A DNA stretch of 64,000 nucleotides from Clostridia bacterium (GCA_017464565.1 JAFTZH010000035.1:85781-149780), one strand, 5' to 3'. Shown: positions 34,286 through 44,300, numbered from the stretch's first letter. Notes: generated by a model not told the origin, from the letters alone. Numbers and translations are program-made.

Positions 34286-35230
34286 ATTAATATTAGAAAA
34301 TGCGCGGTAATAGGCTGCGGCTTCGTCGGGGCAACGACCGCTTTTTCGCTGGCTCTCAGCCGCCTGTTTTCCGAAATGGTGCTTATAGACATAGACCACA
34401 AAAAAGCCGAGGGCGAGGCGGCGGATATAAGCCACGCGCTTCCTTTCGTATCTCCTATGGATATATACGCTGGAAATTACGCCGACGTATCCGACGCAAA
34501 TATCATAATTATAACGGCGGGCGGTCCGCAGCGTCCGGGGCAGACGAGAACCGACCTCGTAAAGAGCAACGCGAAAATATTTCAGTCGATAGTGAGAAAT
34601 ATTTCTATCTACAACACCAAAGGAATAATAATAGTCGTCAGCAATCCCGTTGACGTTCTCTCATATCTGACCTTAAAGATATCGGACTTTCCCGCTTCAA
34701 GAGTGATAGGCTCGGGAACGGTTCTCGATACTTCAAGGCTCAAATATCTCGTGGGAAGACACCTCGGAGTTGACCCTCGAAACGTTCACTCCTTCATTAT
34801 AGGTGAGCACGGAGACAGCGAGCTTCCCGTATGGTCGAGCGCAAACGTATCAGGCGTAGACCTTAACAAATTCTGCGAAAGCTGTAACAGAGGATGTAAT
34901 ATGGCGTCTCTTCACGAGCTCTTCGACGACGTTAAAATGAGTGCGTACAAGATAATCGAAGCAAAGGGGGCTACCTATTACGCTATCGCGGAAGCTGTAA
35001 GAAAGATAGTCTCCGCTATAATGCGCGACGAAAACACGATACTTCCCGTCTCGACTCTCGTGGACGGTCATTACGGTATTGAAAATATATGTCTCGGGCT
35101 TCCCTGTATTGTCGGAGCGTCGGGAATAAAGCAGGTGCTTGAAATTCCGCTCAACGACGAGGAGCTTTCCCTGCTCGTAAAATCGGCAAACAAGCTGAGG
35201 CAGATAGTAAACTCGCTTAATATGATTTGA
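34283..35230 (+). CDS. ldh: L-lactate dehydrogenase
   Basis: NAD-dependent, regenerates NAD+ by reducing pyruvate to L-lactate. 315 aa. Rossmann loop GCGFVG (residues 11-16). Gln83 in GGPQRPGQTR sits where LDH has Gln and malate dehydrogenase has Arg, which favours lactate. IGSGTVLDTSRLKYLVG and the catalytic histidine in IGEHGDSELPVW are present. The start is TTG with AGGAGG 7 nt upstream; no in-frame ATG keeps the nucleotide-binding strand. Both start and site lie in a hairpin (34231-34285). Confidence 0.92.
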   Translation: MINIRKCAVIGCGFVGATTAFSLALSRLFSEMVLIDIDHKKAEGEAADISHALPFVSPMDIYAGNYADVSDANIIIITAGGPQRPGQTRTDLVKSNAKIFQSIVRNISIYNTKGIIIVVSNPVDVLSYLTLKISDFPASRVIGSGTVLDTSRLKYLVGRHLGVDPRNVHSFIIGEHGDSELPVWSSANVSGVDLNKFCESCNRGCNMASLHELFDDVKMSAYKIIEAKGATYYAIAEAVRKIVSAIMRDENTILPVSTLVDGHYGIENICLGLPCIVGASGIKQVLEIPLNDEELSLLVKSANKLRQIVNSLNMI

Positions 35231-35252
35231 TATTAAATCCTCGCGGCATTTG

Positions 35253-35290
35253 AAAACGGGAGAAAAGATATTCTCTCCCGTTTTAATAAT
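35253..35290 (+). terminator. Rho-independent terminator after ldh
   Basis: 11-bp stem AAAACGGGAGA/TCTCCCGTTTT followed by TAATAAT. The T-run is formed mainly by the 3' arm. Confidence 0.75.
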
Positions 35291-35303
35291 ATTCGGCAAG
35301 CTA

Positions 35304-35332
35304 TTGAAAAAAGGGGGAAAATATGATATAAT
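35304..35332 (+). promoter_or_regulatory. SigA promoter for the uracil-DNA glycosylase gene
   Basis: TTGAAA, 17-bp spacer, TATAAT, 33 bp before the ATG. Confidence 0.72.
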
Positions 35333-35365
35333 TTTTTAAATTGCAGCTTTCGGAGGTATAATAAT

Positions 35366-35935
35366 ATGAACGATTCTTGGGACAAATTATACGAAGACGC
35401 TTCTTCCTGTCAAGCCTGTGAGCTTTGTAAAACGAGAACCAACTGCGTTTTCGGAGTCGGAAACCGCGAAGCAGACGTTATGTTTATCGGAGAAGCTCCG
35501 GGGGAGAACGAGGACAAGACGGGAGTTCCATTCGTCGGCAAGGCGGGACAGCTTCTCGACAAGTATCTTTACGCCGTAGATATACCGCGCGAAAACGTAT
35601 ACATAGCCAATATCCTGAAATGCCGTCCGCCGAAAAACCGCGATCCCCTTCCCGCCGAAGAGGACGCCTGCATAAATTTTCTGCGCCGTCAGGTGTTGCT
35701 TATAAAGCCAAAAATAATCGTATGCCTCGGCAGAATATCCGCAATGCGGCTTATCAAGCCCGATTTCAAAATAACGAAGGAGCACGGAGCGTGGTTCGCC
35801 AAGGGCAATTATCTGATAACCGCCGTATATCATCCCGCTCTGCTTCTGCGCGATCCGAGGCGCAAGGAAGAAATGCTTGAGGATATGAAGCAAATAAAGA
35901 AGAAGCTCGACGAGCTTGATTTGAAAATAAATTAA
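35366..35935 (+). CDS. Family 4 uracil-DNA glycosylase (4Fe-4S)
   Basis: Removes uracil from DNA. 189 aa. Cysteines 15 and 18 (CQAC) with two later cysteines ([10 protein letters not shown] and EEDACINF) supply the iron-sulfur cluster. Motif A is GEAPGENED, and the second catalytic motif is [15 protein letters not shown] with [10 protein letters not shown] is the usual substrate-pocket block. GGAGG precedes the ATG. It lies 23 bp before the AEC transporter gene, possibly co-transcribed. Confidence 0.93.
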   Translation: MNDSWDKLYEDASSCQACELCKTRTNCVFGVGNREADVMFIGEAPGENEDKTGVPFVGKAGQLLDKYLYAVDIPRENVYIANILKCRPPKNRDPLPAEEDACINFLRRQVLLIKPKIIVCLGRISAMRLIKPDFKITKEHGAWFAKGNYLITAVYHPALLLRDPRRKEEMLEDMKQIKKKLDELDLKIN

Positions 35936-35958
35936 TATTCTTCAAAGAAAGGCAAAAT

Positions 35959-36897
35959 ATGAATTTTGACGCGCTGCTAAGCACTATTACTACTCTTTTT
36001 ATCCTGCTTATCGCGGGATTTATCGCGGGTAAGCTCAACATTATAGACGAGATAGCTTCCAAAAAGCTTTCCAAGCTTATAATAAGCATCGGTCAGCCCT
36101 TCCTCATCATATCTTCTCTCTTGGGTGCGGAATACTCCAAAGAGAACCTCATTCTCGGAGGAAAGACCTTTATCGTAGGTATCGTCGTTCACGGCATTAT
36201 GGCTCTGATAGCATACTTCTGCTGTATCGGATTTAAGAATCTTGACGAGCGTAAGATATCCGAATTTTCAATGGTATTCGGAAACGTGGGCTTTCTCGGA
36301 TTTCCAATTCTCAATTCCCTGTTCGGAGCGAAGGGACTTTTTATGGGCACCTTCTTTATGGTCAGCTTCCAGATAGTACTCTGGACTTGGGGTATCGCGA
36401 TACTCGCGAGAAAAAGAACCGACATCAAGCTTACCGTAAAAAAGATACTCTTTAATTACGCCACGGTTCCCGCTATGATAGGTATAATCGTCTATTCGCT
36501 GAATCTCGATCTCCCCGATTTCGTTTACTCAAGCTCTTCGTATCTTTCATCGCTTTGTACTCCGATATCAATGCTTATCACGGGTGCTCTGCTTTCAAGA
36601 AGAACGATGAAGCAAATATTTCTTACCCCTAAAATATACTACGTCTCTCTTATCAAGCTTATCGTTATTCCCTTGGCAATATGCGGTCTGACGAAGCTTA
36701 TAGGTATGGGTTACGAATGGATAGTGTTTTTGACTGCCGTTTGCGCTATGCCCTCCGCGTCTACGGTGTCTATGCTTTCGGATATATACGATATATCTCC
36801 CGAATACGCGGCGCAATCGGTCGGAACAACCTCGCTTATCTCAATACTCTCTATGCCCTGCGTACTTTGGGTGGCACAGCATATAGCAAATCTTTAA
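35959..36897 (+). CDS. AEC (auxin efflux carrier-like) family transporter
   Basis: 312-aa membrane protein with about ten spans in two five-span repeats. VFGNVGFLGFPILNSLFG near residue 115 is the conserved first-repeat motif of the AEC/malate permease family, and AMPSASTVSMLSDIY marks the second repeat. Bacterial members move dicarboxylates such as malate or malonate; the substrate here is unknown. AAAGG precedes the ATG. It converges on the phosphohexomutase gene across repeat copy C. Confidence 0.88.
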   Translation: MNFDALLSTITTLFILLIAGFIAGKLNIIDEIASKKLSKLIISIGQPFLIISSLLGAEYSKENLILGGKTFIVGIVVHGIMALIAYFCCIGFKNLDERKISEFSMVFGNVGFLGFPILNSLFGAKGLFMGTFFMVSFQIVLWTWGIAILARKRTDIKLTVKKILFNYATVPAMIGIIVYSLNLDLPDFVYSSSSYLSSLCTPISMLITGALLSRRTMKQIFLTPKIYYVSLIKLIVIPLAICGLTKLIGMGYEWIVFLTAVCAMPSASTVSMLSDIYDISPEYAAQSVGTTSLISILSMPCVLWVAQHIANL

Positions 36898-36980
36898 AAA
36901 TTTTTATATGTGGGTGAGAAGCTTGTTTGCGGGAGATGAAGACCAATCGTGTTCTTCATCTCTCGCAAGCCCATTCCATA

Positions 36981-37110
36981 CCGAGTATGGTGGAATCCCA
37001 AATAAGCTTTCGTAGGAAGCAAGACAAAAATTCAAAATTAATCCCAAGTTTTAAAGTTTTTGAAGAGGGGTTAGGGGAGAAACTTTTGCAAAAGTTTCTC
37101 CCCTTTTTTA
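36981..37110. repeat. Dispersed intergenic hairpin repeat, copy C
   Basis: At the convergent AEC/phosphohexomutase junction. Order: CCGAGTAT (36981), GGAAGCAAGACAAAAATTCAAAA, TCCCAAG, TTTAAAGTTTTTGAAGAGGGG, then the perfect hairpin GGGGAGAAACTTTTG and its complement (37074-37103) followed by TTTTTT. Read on the minus strand, the hairpin is the first thing after the phosphohexomutase stop, as in copies A and B. A different long hairpin (GCTTGTTTGCGGGAGATGAAGA with its near complement, about 36923-36970) sits just before it. Confidence 0.85.
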
Positions 37111-37122
37111 TATACCATTTAT

Positions 37123-38793
37123 TCAATTTCTTTCAAACGCTTTACGCATAAGCTCGAGCTTCTTTTCGGCTTCGGCGCGGTTTTCCGCAACTACGCTGAA
37201 ATAGAATTTACATTTTGGCTCGGTACCGCTCGGACGAACCGCTACCCAGCTTCCATCGCTCAAGATAAATTTGAGCACGTTGGATTTCGGGAAGCCCGCG
37301 TTCATCATTTTTTCGGTTTCATAGTCCTCAATCTCGACGACGCTTGCGGTTCCTACCGCAGCGGGCGGGTCGTTTCTGAGCGAGGTTAGAAGCGATGCTA
37401 TTTTCTCGGTTCCGTCTATACCCTTGAAAGCGAAATTATCAAGAGCGTCAAGGAAATAGCCGTACTCATCGTAAAGAGAATAAAGCACGTCAAGAAGCGT
37501 CCTACCCTGCTCCATATAATAAGCCGCCGCCTCACAGAGCATAAGAGAAGCTTGAACCGCGTCCTTGTCTCTTACAAAATCGCCTATAAGACAACCATAG
37601 CTCTCCTCATATCCGAAAACGAAGGTGTCGCCCTTCGCATTATGAGTATATATCTTATCGCCTATAAACTTAAAGCCCGTCAAGGTCTTTTCAACCGCCA
37701 CGCCGTAGGAGTCGCATATCCTGTCTCCAAGGTCGGATGTAACTATGGTATTGAACATTATACCGTTTTCGGCAAGCGTTCCTTTTTCCTTTTTCTGCGA
37801 AAGTATATATTTCAGCAGAACTGCCGCCGACTGATTTCCCGTCATACGAAGGTATTCGCCGTTCTGCTTCACCGCGACTCCGAGTCTGTCGCAATCGGGG
37901 TCGGTGGTGATAACTATATCGGCATCGCGGCGTTTTGCGTACTCAAGAGCGAGCGTATACGCTCCGTCGGTTTCGGGATTGGGGTTGTCGGTCTTGCTGA
38001 ATTCGGTATCGGGAACGCACTGCTCCTCAACGGGTATAACGTTATATCCGAGACGCGAGAGCACCGTTCTTACGGGAACGTTACCCGTACCGTGCTGAGG
38101 AGAATACACTACCTTCAAGCCGTCCTTTTTTACGTCGTTTATCGAGACCGACATTACGGCTGAATAATATTTTTCGTCCATATCCGAGTCTATGACCTCG
38201 ATAAGACCGTCCGCCTCCTCAAATGAAAGCGACTTCACCGCGAGAGGATCGGATACCTTGTCAATATAGCCTACCACGATATCGTTTACGTCAGGGACGA
38301 GCTGACAGCCCTGCGCGTCGTATATTTTATATCCGTTGTATTCGGGAGGATTGTGCGAAGCCGTTATCATAACTCCGCCAAAAGCGCCAAGCTCCCTTAC
38401 CGCGAAGGAAAGCTCGGGGGTGGGACGGAGCGAATCGAATACGTAAGCCTTTATACCGTTAGCCGCAAGCACTCCCGCAGTCTCCTTGCAGAATTCAACG
38501 CTGAAGCGTCTGTTGTCGTGAGCGATAGCCACGCCCGCCGCACAAGCATCCTTGCCAGCCGCCTTTATATAGTCGGCAAAGCCTTGAGTAACCTTTCTCA
38601 CCATATATTTATTTATTCTGTTGGTTCCCATTCCGAGAACGCCGCGAAGCCCGCCCGTACCAAACTCTACCTCACGGATAAAGCGCTCCTTTATTTCCGC
38701 GTCGTTATTTCCGATAGCCTGAAGCTCTCTTTTTTCTTCCTCGCTGATATACGGACTTTCGAGCCAATAACGGTATACGTCATTATAATTCAT
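37123..38793 (-). CDS. Phosphoglucomutase/phosphomannomutase (alpha-D-phosphohexomutase)
   Basis: Interconverts hexose 1- and 6-phosphates. 556 aa, the long Bacillota type. The phosphoserine loop is GGVMITASHNPPEYNGYK (Ser in TASHNP). The metal loop is TTDPDCDRLG, the sugar-binding loop is FGYEESYG, and the phosphate-binding loop near the end is VAVRPSGTEPKCKFY. All four active-site loops are intact. Glucose-1-phosphate for cell-surface glycans is the likely main product. The ATG at 38791-38793 follows AGAGGTG; the open frame beyond it overlaps the promoter and is rejected. Confidence 0.94.
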   Translation of the reverse strand: MNYNDVYRYWLESPYISEEEKRELQAIGNNDAEIKERFIREVEFGTGGLRGVLGMGTNRINKYMVRKVTQGFADYIKAAGKDACAAGVAIAHDNRRFSVEFCKETAGVLAANGIKAYVFDSLRPTPELSFAVRELGAFGGVMITASHNPPEYNGYKIYDAQGCQLVPDVNDIVVGYIDKVSDPLAVKSLSFEEADGLIEVIDSDMDEKYYSAVMSVSINDVKKDGLKVVYSPQHGTGNVPVRTVLSRLGYNVIPVEEQCVPDTEFSKTDNPNPETDGAYTLALEYAKRRDADIVITTDPDCDRLGVAVKQNGEYLRMTGNQSAAVLLKYILSQKKEKGTLAENGIMFNTIVTSDLGDRICDSYGVAVEKTLTGFKFIGDKIYTHNAKGDTFVFGYEESYGCLIGDFVRDKDAVQASLMLCEAAAYYMEQGRTLLDVLYSLYDEYGYFLDALDNFAFKGIDGTEKIASLLTSLRNDPPAAVGTASVVEIEDYETEKMMNAGFPKSNVLKFILSDGSWVAVRPSGTEPKCKFYFSVVAENRAEAEKKLELMRKAFERN

Positions 38794-38830
38794 ACTGAAA
38801 ACACCTCTCTTAAATTTATATCTGAATATT

Positions 38831-38859
38831 ATTATAAAGCAAATATAGGAATTTTTCAA
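38831..38859 (-). promoter_or_regulatory. SigA promoter for the phosphohexomutase gene
   Basis: Minus strand TTGAAA, 17-bp spacer, TATAAT, 38 bp before the ATG. Confidence 0.72.
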
Positions 38860-38920
38860 TAGATAAATCCAACATTTTTCTTTTTTGCCCGCTTTTCTCA
38901 CGACAAAATCAGTCAGAGTA

Positions 38921-38949
38921 TTGACAAATCACAAAAAATATGGTATCAT
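38921..38949 (+). promoter_or_regulatory. SigA promoter for the amino-acid ABC transporter
   Basis: TTGACA, 17-bp spacer, TATCAT, 75 bp before the ATG. Confidence 0.75.
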
Positions 38950-38957
38950 ATTATTGC

Positions 38958-38979
38958 TTTATCAAAGTAAAGTGATAAA
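38958..38979. promoter_or_regulatory. Palindromic operator or hairpin at the transporter transcript start
   Basis: TTTATCA-AAGTAAAG-TGATAAA, 7-bp perfect arms, placed right at the predicted transcription start of the amino-acid ABC transporter. It suits a repressor site; as RNA it would be a weak hairpin. Confidence 0.45.
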
Positions 38980-39023
38980 ACGCTAATATTTTATCCGTCT
39001 GTGTACGGAAGGAGGACATTATT

Positions 39024-39809
39024 ATGAAAAAAATTCTTTGTTTGGTGCTTGCCGCGCTGATGTGCGTGCTAGTTTTCGCTTCTTGTAAAAAAGAAGATAA
39101 CACCCTCACCTGCGGAGTTACTATTTTTGAAAATATGAACGAGCAGGACGAAAACGGAAACTGGACGGGCTTTGAGTCTGAATTCGCTATGGAAGTCGGA
39201 AAGCTCCTCGATATGGAAGTAGAGTTCCAGATAATCGATTGGTCGCAGAAATATTCCGAACTCAATTCCGGCAAGATAGATTGCATTTGGAACGGATTTA
39301 CCGCAAACTCATCCGACGACGGAGTTGAGAGAAAAGACCTCGTTGACTTCTCTTACACCTATATGCTCAACCAACAGTGCATCGTCGTAAAGAAGGATAA
39401 TCTCGGCGCTTACAAGACCGAGGCTGATCTTGCGGGCAAAAAGGCGGTTGCCGAGGGCGGAAGCGCGGGAGCGGCTTACGCGAAGGAAGCTATCGGAGAC
39501 AACGGAAGTCTTATAACCACCACGGCGCAGATAAACGCTTTCACCGAAATTAAAGCGGGTACGTCCGATTTTGCGGTAGTCGATATTCTTCTCGCACAGA
39601 ATATATGCGGTACGGGCGACTACACCGACCTTGCGATAGTTGAAAGCATCGTTCTCGACGCAGAATACTACGCTATCGGATTTAAGAAAGGCAGCGAGCT
39701 GACCGCAAAAGTAAACGAGGCTATAAAGACGCTCAACGACAACGGCAAGCTCCTTGAGATTGCGAAGAAATACGGTCTTGAAAACAGCCTTAAGGTTACT
39801 ATTGAATAA
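39024..39809 (+). CDS. Polar amino-acid ABC transporter substrate-binding lipoprotein
   Basis: 261 aa. Signal and lipobox end at FASCKK (Cys20). The family 3 solute-binding fold shows GFESEFAMEVGKLLDMEVEF, IDCIWNGFTA with the R-x-D-L-like VERKDLVDFSYTY, and a second lobe from GKKAVAEGGSAG. FAVVDILLAQ is where the ligand carboxylate is usually held. Probably binds a polar or cationic amino acid, or cystine; the exact ligand is not readable. First gene of a three-gene transporter operon; GGAGG precedes the ATG. Confidence 0.9.
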   Translation: MKKILCLVLAALMCVLVFASCKKEDNTLTCGVTIFENMNEQDENGNWTGFESEFAMEVGKLLDMEVEFQIIDWSQKYSELNSGKIDCIWNGFTANSSDDGVERKDLVDFSYTYMLNQQCIVVKKDNLGAYKTEADLAGKKAVAEGGSAGAAYAKEAIGDNGSLITTTAQINAFTEIKAGTSDFAVVDILLAQNICGTGDYTDLAIVESIVLDAEYYAIGFKKGSELTAKVNEAIKTLNDNGKLLEIAKKYGLENSLKVTIE

Positions 39810-39834
39810 TTATTTATAAACAAAGGAAAATACA

Positions 39835-40479
39835 ATGGGTTTTTGGGAAATCACGTTAAGCCTGATTAACGGACTTGAAATGACCTGCCTGATTTTTGCG
39901 CTAACACTCGTGTTAGCGCTTCCTTTGGGTTTGGTGATAGCTTTCGGCTCTATGTCGAAATTCAAGCCCTTGGCGTACGTTACGAAAGTATTCGTCTGGA
40001 TAATACGCGGCATTCCGCTTATGCTCCAGATATTCGTCGTTTTCTACGTTCCGGGTCTTGTATTCAACGCGACCGGATTATCGAGATTCACCTCGGTAAT
40101 AATCGCGTTCGTAATAAATTACGCCTGCTATTTCTCGGAAATATACCGCGGAGGAATAGAGAGCATATCAAAGGGTCAATACGAGGCGGGAGCCGTTCTC
40201 GGGATGACTAAATCACAGGTGTTCTTTAAGGTCATATTGCTTCAAGTAGTAAAAAGAATACTTGCCCCTATGTCAAACGAGGTCATCACTCTCGTAAAGG
40301 ATACCGCACTTGCCAGAGTTATTATGATAGTGGAAATACTTAAAGCCGCTGAATTTTTCACAAGCTACGGTCTTATCTGGCCTATGTTTTATACCGCCGT
40401 ATTCTACCTGATATTCGTCGGTATACTTACGCTCATATTCGGTTTCTTTGAAAAGAAGCTTGACTATTTCAAGGCTTAA
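39835..40479 (+). CDS. Polar amino-acid ABC transporter permease
   Basis: 214-aa HisM-type permease with five spans. IRGIPLMLQIFVVFYVPG and the EAA loop YEAGAVLGMTKSQVFFKVILLQ are diagnostic of the polar amino-acid family. A single permease implies a homodimer. It lies 25 bp after the binding-protein gene and 11 bp before the ATPase gene. Confidence 0.93.
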   Translation: MGFWEITLSLINGLEMTCLIFALTLVLALPLGLVIAFGSMSKFKPLAYVTKVFVWIIRGIPLMLQIFVVFYVPGLVFNATGLSRFTSVIIAFVINYACYFSEIYRGGIESISKGQYEAGAVLGMTKSQVFFKVILLQVVKRILAPMSNEVITLVKDTALARVIMIVEILKAAEFFTSYGLIWPMFYTAVFYLIFVGILTLIFGFFEKKLDYFKA

Positions 40480-40490
40480 AGGAGGAAATT

Positions 40491-41279
40491 ATGGCGTTAC
40501 TTGAAGTTTCTGATATAACCAAAAGCTTTGGAAAAACCAAGGTACTGCGCGGTATTGATTTCTCGCTGGAAAAAGGCAAGGCTCTTTCTATAATCGGTTC
40601 CTCGGGAAGCGGTAAGACTACCCTGCTCCGCTGTCTGAACTTTCTTGAAACCCCCGACACGGGAACGATATCCGTAGACGGAGAAAAAATATTCGACGCC
40701 TCGGCTCAAAAAAAGCCGAGCGAGGCTGAAATAAGAAAGAACAGACTCCGATTCGGTCTCGTCTTTCAGTCCTTTAATCTCTTCCCTCAATACAGCGTTC
40801 TCGAAAATATAACGCTTGCGCCGAAGCTCCGCGTAAATGAAAAAAAGCTTCCCGCAGATATAAAAAAGCAGGAGCTTGATAAAATAAATCAAAACGCGCT
40901 CGCGCTTCTTGAGCGTGTGGGGCTTACCGAAAAAGCCGATTTTTACCCTTGTCAGCTTTCGGGCGGACAGCAACAGCGAGTAGCCATAGCGCGCGCTTTG
41001 GCTCTATCGCCCGATATTCTCTGCTTTGACGAGCCTACCTCGGCGCTCGACCCCGAGCTTACGGGTGAGGTATTGCGTGTCATCAAGGATCTGAAATCCG
41101 CCGACACGACGATGATAGTAGTTACTCACGAAATGGACTTTGCGAGAAACGTCTCGGACGAGATAATGTTTATGGCTGACGGAATAATTGAGGAAATGGG
41201 TACTCCCGAAGAAATATTCGACAATCCCAAATCTCAGAAAACCAAAGCATTTCTCAACAAATCACTTGAAAGCTTTTAA
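40491..41279 (+). CDS. Polar amino-acid ABC transporter ATP-binding protein
   Basis: 262-aa GlnQ/HisP-type ATPase. Walker A GSSGSGKTT, signature LSGGQQQR, Walker B ILCFDEPTSALDPEL, H-loop VVTHEMDFA, all in the wording typical of amino-acid importers. GGAGG lies 7 nt before the ATG. A small insertion (SAQKKPSEAEIRKNR, then VNEKKLPADIKKQELDKINQ) lengthens the helical domain, a variant often seen in clostridial members. Confidence 0.94.
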   Translation: MALLEVSDITKSFGKTKVLRGIDFSLEKGKALSIIGSSGSGKTTLLRCLNFLETPDTGTISVDGEKIFDASAQKKPSEAEIRKNRLRFGLVFQSFNLFPQYSVLENITLAPKLRVNEKKLPADIKKQELDKINQNALALLERVGLTEKADFYPCQLSGGQQQRVAIARALALSPDILCFDEPTSALDPELTGEVLRVIKDLKSADTTMIVVTHEMDFARNVSDEIMFMADGIIEEMGTPEEIFDNPKSQKTKAFLNKSLESF

Positions 41280-41288
41280 ATAAGAAAT

Positions 41289-41326
41289 AAAGGCATCGGT
41301 TGCTTACCGATGCCTTTTGTTTTTCT
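41289..41326 (+). terminator. Rho-independent terminator after the amino-acid transporter
   Basis: 12-bp stem AAAGGCATCGGT/ACCGATGCCTTT (41289-41317), then TGTTTTTC. Confidence 0.9.
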
Positions 41327-41330
41327 TTTA

Positions 41331-41363
41331 CATATAAAAAGCAGGGGCTGTTGCCCCTGCTTT
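41331..41363 (-). terminator. Rho-independent terminator after carB-dapF
   Basis: Minus strand stem AAAGCAGGGGC/GCCCCTGCTTT, then TTTTTATATG. It ends the arginine operon. A separate terminator for the opposite strand lies next to it, unlike the repeat-type convergent junctions. Confidence 0.88.
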
Positions 41364-41372
41364 AAATTTTTA

Positions 41373-44300
41373 TCAGTCTTGGAAATATCCCTGATAGATA
41401 AGGTCGGCGTTACCCGTAAGCGTTACACCGTCGTCGGTATAATTTACGATAAGGTCTCCGCCGCGAAGCTTAACGGTAATATCCTCGCCCATCTTGCAGA
41501 TTCCGTTCTCAACCGCCGCGACCACAGCCGCGCAGGCACCGGTTCCGCATCCGAGCGTTTCTCCGTTTCCTCTCTCGTAAACACGCATCTTTATCGTAGT
41601 CGGATTTACGACACGGATAAACTCGGTGTTTATTCTCTCGGGAAATTCAGGCGCGTTCTCAAACATAGGTCCTATCTTCTTTACGTCAACTCCATCAACG
41701 TAGTCGGTAAATACGACGCAGTGCGGGTTACCCATAGATACGCAGGTGATATGGTATTCCTTGCCTCCTACGGTAAGAGGATGATTTATAATGCGTTCAG
41801 CCTTTATGGTAGTGGCGATATTCTTCGCGAGAACGCTCGCCTTGCCCATATCGACGCTGACGGTAGAAACCTTTCCGTTTCTCGTATAAAGCGTAAGTGC
41901 TTTAACTCCGCTTCCCGTTTCAACGGTAATATTCTCCTTCTTGACTATCCTGTTGTCGTAGAGATATTTTCCTACGCATCTGATACAGTTACCCGCCATC
42001 ATTCCTTCGCTTCCGTCGCGGTTGAATACTCTCATCTTCGCGTCGGCAACATCTGATTTTTCAAGCAGTACTATTCCGTATCCGCCTACGCCGTAATGTC
42101 TGTCGCACATCTTTATACAGAGAGATTCGGGACAGCTTATTCTGTTGTCAAAATTCTCTATAAAGATATAGTCGTCGCCCGTTCCCTGCATCTTGGAGAA
42201 CTTGATAAGCGTATGCTCGGATGCCATATTGTTTATATCGACGAGCTCGGTATTTTTCTGATTATAACGGCTCGCGATAATATCGGCAAGAGCGTTTGCG
42301 GTATCAAGCGACGTAAGGCAAGCTACCGAATAATGAAGCGCCTTTCTGTGAAGCTCGATATAATCGTTAAGGCTGGAATCAAAGAGCGTTCCCGTATATA
42401 CGATATAGCTTATCTTCTCCTGCTCGATAAGCTTGTATACCTCGTCGCTCTCGTTGATAGTGCCGACGGGAGTTACCTTGGTTCCAAGTCCTTCTATAGC
42501 CTTTGCGGTATCGTGAGTAGCGTATATCTTCATTCCGATATCGTCAAACTTCTTCGCAAGCGATACTATCTCGTACAGGTCGTGTTCTCCGACGCTGATG
42601 AATACTCCGACCTCCGTTTCGGCGTGAGGAGTTTTCATCTTGAAGCCGGCAGAGGTAAGTCCCTTGAATATAGCCTCATTAAGATTCTTTCCAAGTCCAA
42701 GCACCTCACCCGTAGATTTCATTTCGGGACCGAGGTAGGAGTTTGCGTCGGTAAGCTTCTCGAACGAGAACACGGGTACCTTGACTGCATAATACGGAGG
42801 TATCTTGTAAAGTCCGGTACCAAAGCCAAGCTCCTTGAGGGGAGTGCCGAGCATTACGCGTGTGGCAAGGTCTACCATAGGAACACCCGTTACCTTGCTG
42901 ATATAAGGCACTGTTCTCGACGCTCTCGGGTTTACCTCGATAACGTAAAGCTCGTTATGATATATCAGATACTGAATATTTACGAGTCCCTTCGTACCGA
43001 GAGCAAGAGCAAGATTTTCAGAGGATTCTACTACCGTCTTGAGCATTTTGTCGTTAATGCTGAACGGAGGATATACCGCTATCGAGTCTCCGCTGTGAAC
43101 TCCCGCGCGCTCGACGTGCTGCATAATTCCGGGGATAAGAACGTCCGTTCCGTCGGAAATAACGTCCACCTCAAGCTCCGTACCCATCATATATTTATCG
43201 ACGAGAACCGAATTTTCAATTCCGGTCGTGAGAATACGGTTCATATATGTCTCAACTTCCCTGTCGTTATATACGATGCACATATTCTGTCCGCCGATTA
43301 CGTACGAGGGACGAAGCAATACGGGATAGCCTATCATATTGGCGGCAGAAATAGCCTCCCGCAAGGTCATAACGCTCGTACCTACGGGACGTCTTATGTT
43401 GAATTTTTCAAGGAGCGCGTCGAATTTCTCTCTGTCCTCCGCGGTGTCTATACCCTCGGCAGAGGTTCCGAGTATCTTTATTCCGTTGTCATCAAGGAAT
43501 TTCGTAAGCTTTATCGCCGTCTGTCCGCCGAACGCAACGACGACGCCTATCGGCTTTTCAACCTTGAGAACGTTCATAACGTCCTCGGTCGTAAGCGGCT
43601 CAAAATAGAGACGGTCAGCCGTATCGTAGTCAGTCGAAACGGTCTCGGGGTTATTGTTTATAATTACGACGTCATATCCAAGCTTTTTAAGGTTCCATAC
43701 GCAGTGTACCGAGGAATAGTCAAACTCGATTCCCTGACCTATTCTGATAGGACCCGAACCGAGAACGACGATAGTTTCCTTGCCCGATTTCTTGAAGGAG
43801 CGAGCCTCGCAGGCATTGTCGTAGGTCGAATAGAAATACGGCGTCTGCGCGTCAAACTCCGCGGCGCAGGTATCGACCATTTTATAGCTTGCGTTCATTT
43901 CGGGGTGTTCTATCTTTCCGCCGATACGCATAAGCGCTTTATCGGGATATCCAAGCTTTTTACCGCGCTTGTATTCCTCAATTCCCATTCCGTTTTCAGC
44001 GATATCGTTTTCAAAATCCGCGAGATTTTTCAGCTTATTGAGGAAGAACGTATCTATCTTGGTTATATCGTTTATAGTTTGAAGAGAAATTCCGCTCTTG
44101 ATAGCCTCAAATACGGTAAATATTCTTCTGTCGTCAGAGATTTTAAGGCGTTCAAGCACGGGCAGGTCGCTTATAGGTGATGCGTTGAGTGTGTCGAGAG
44201 ATATCTCGGCTCCTCTTACAGCCTTCATAAGCGCCATTTCAAAGCTCGGTGCGATAGCCATTACCTCGCCCGTCGCCTTCATCTGCGTTCCGAGCTTACG

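Noticed and set aside
42096..44180. Open frame of 694 codons on the plus strand inside carB
   Set aside because: It is antisense to the strongly conserved CarB frame, has no Shine-Dalgarno site or family resemblance, and is a by-product of carB codon use. Similar long antisense frames occur opposite leuA (58698-60122), argJ, argG and other genes.
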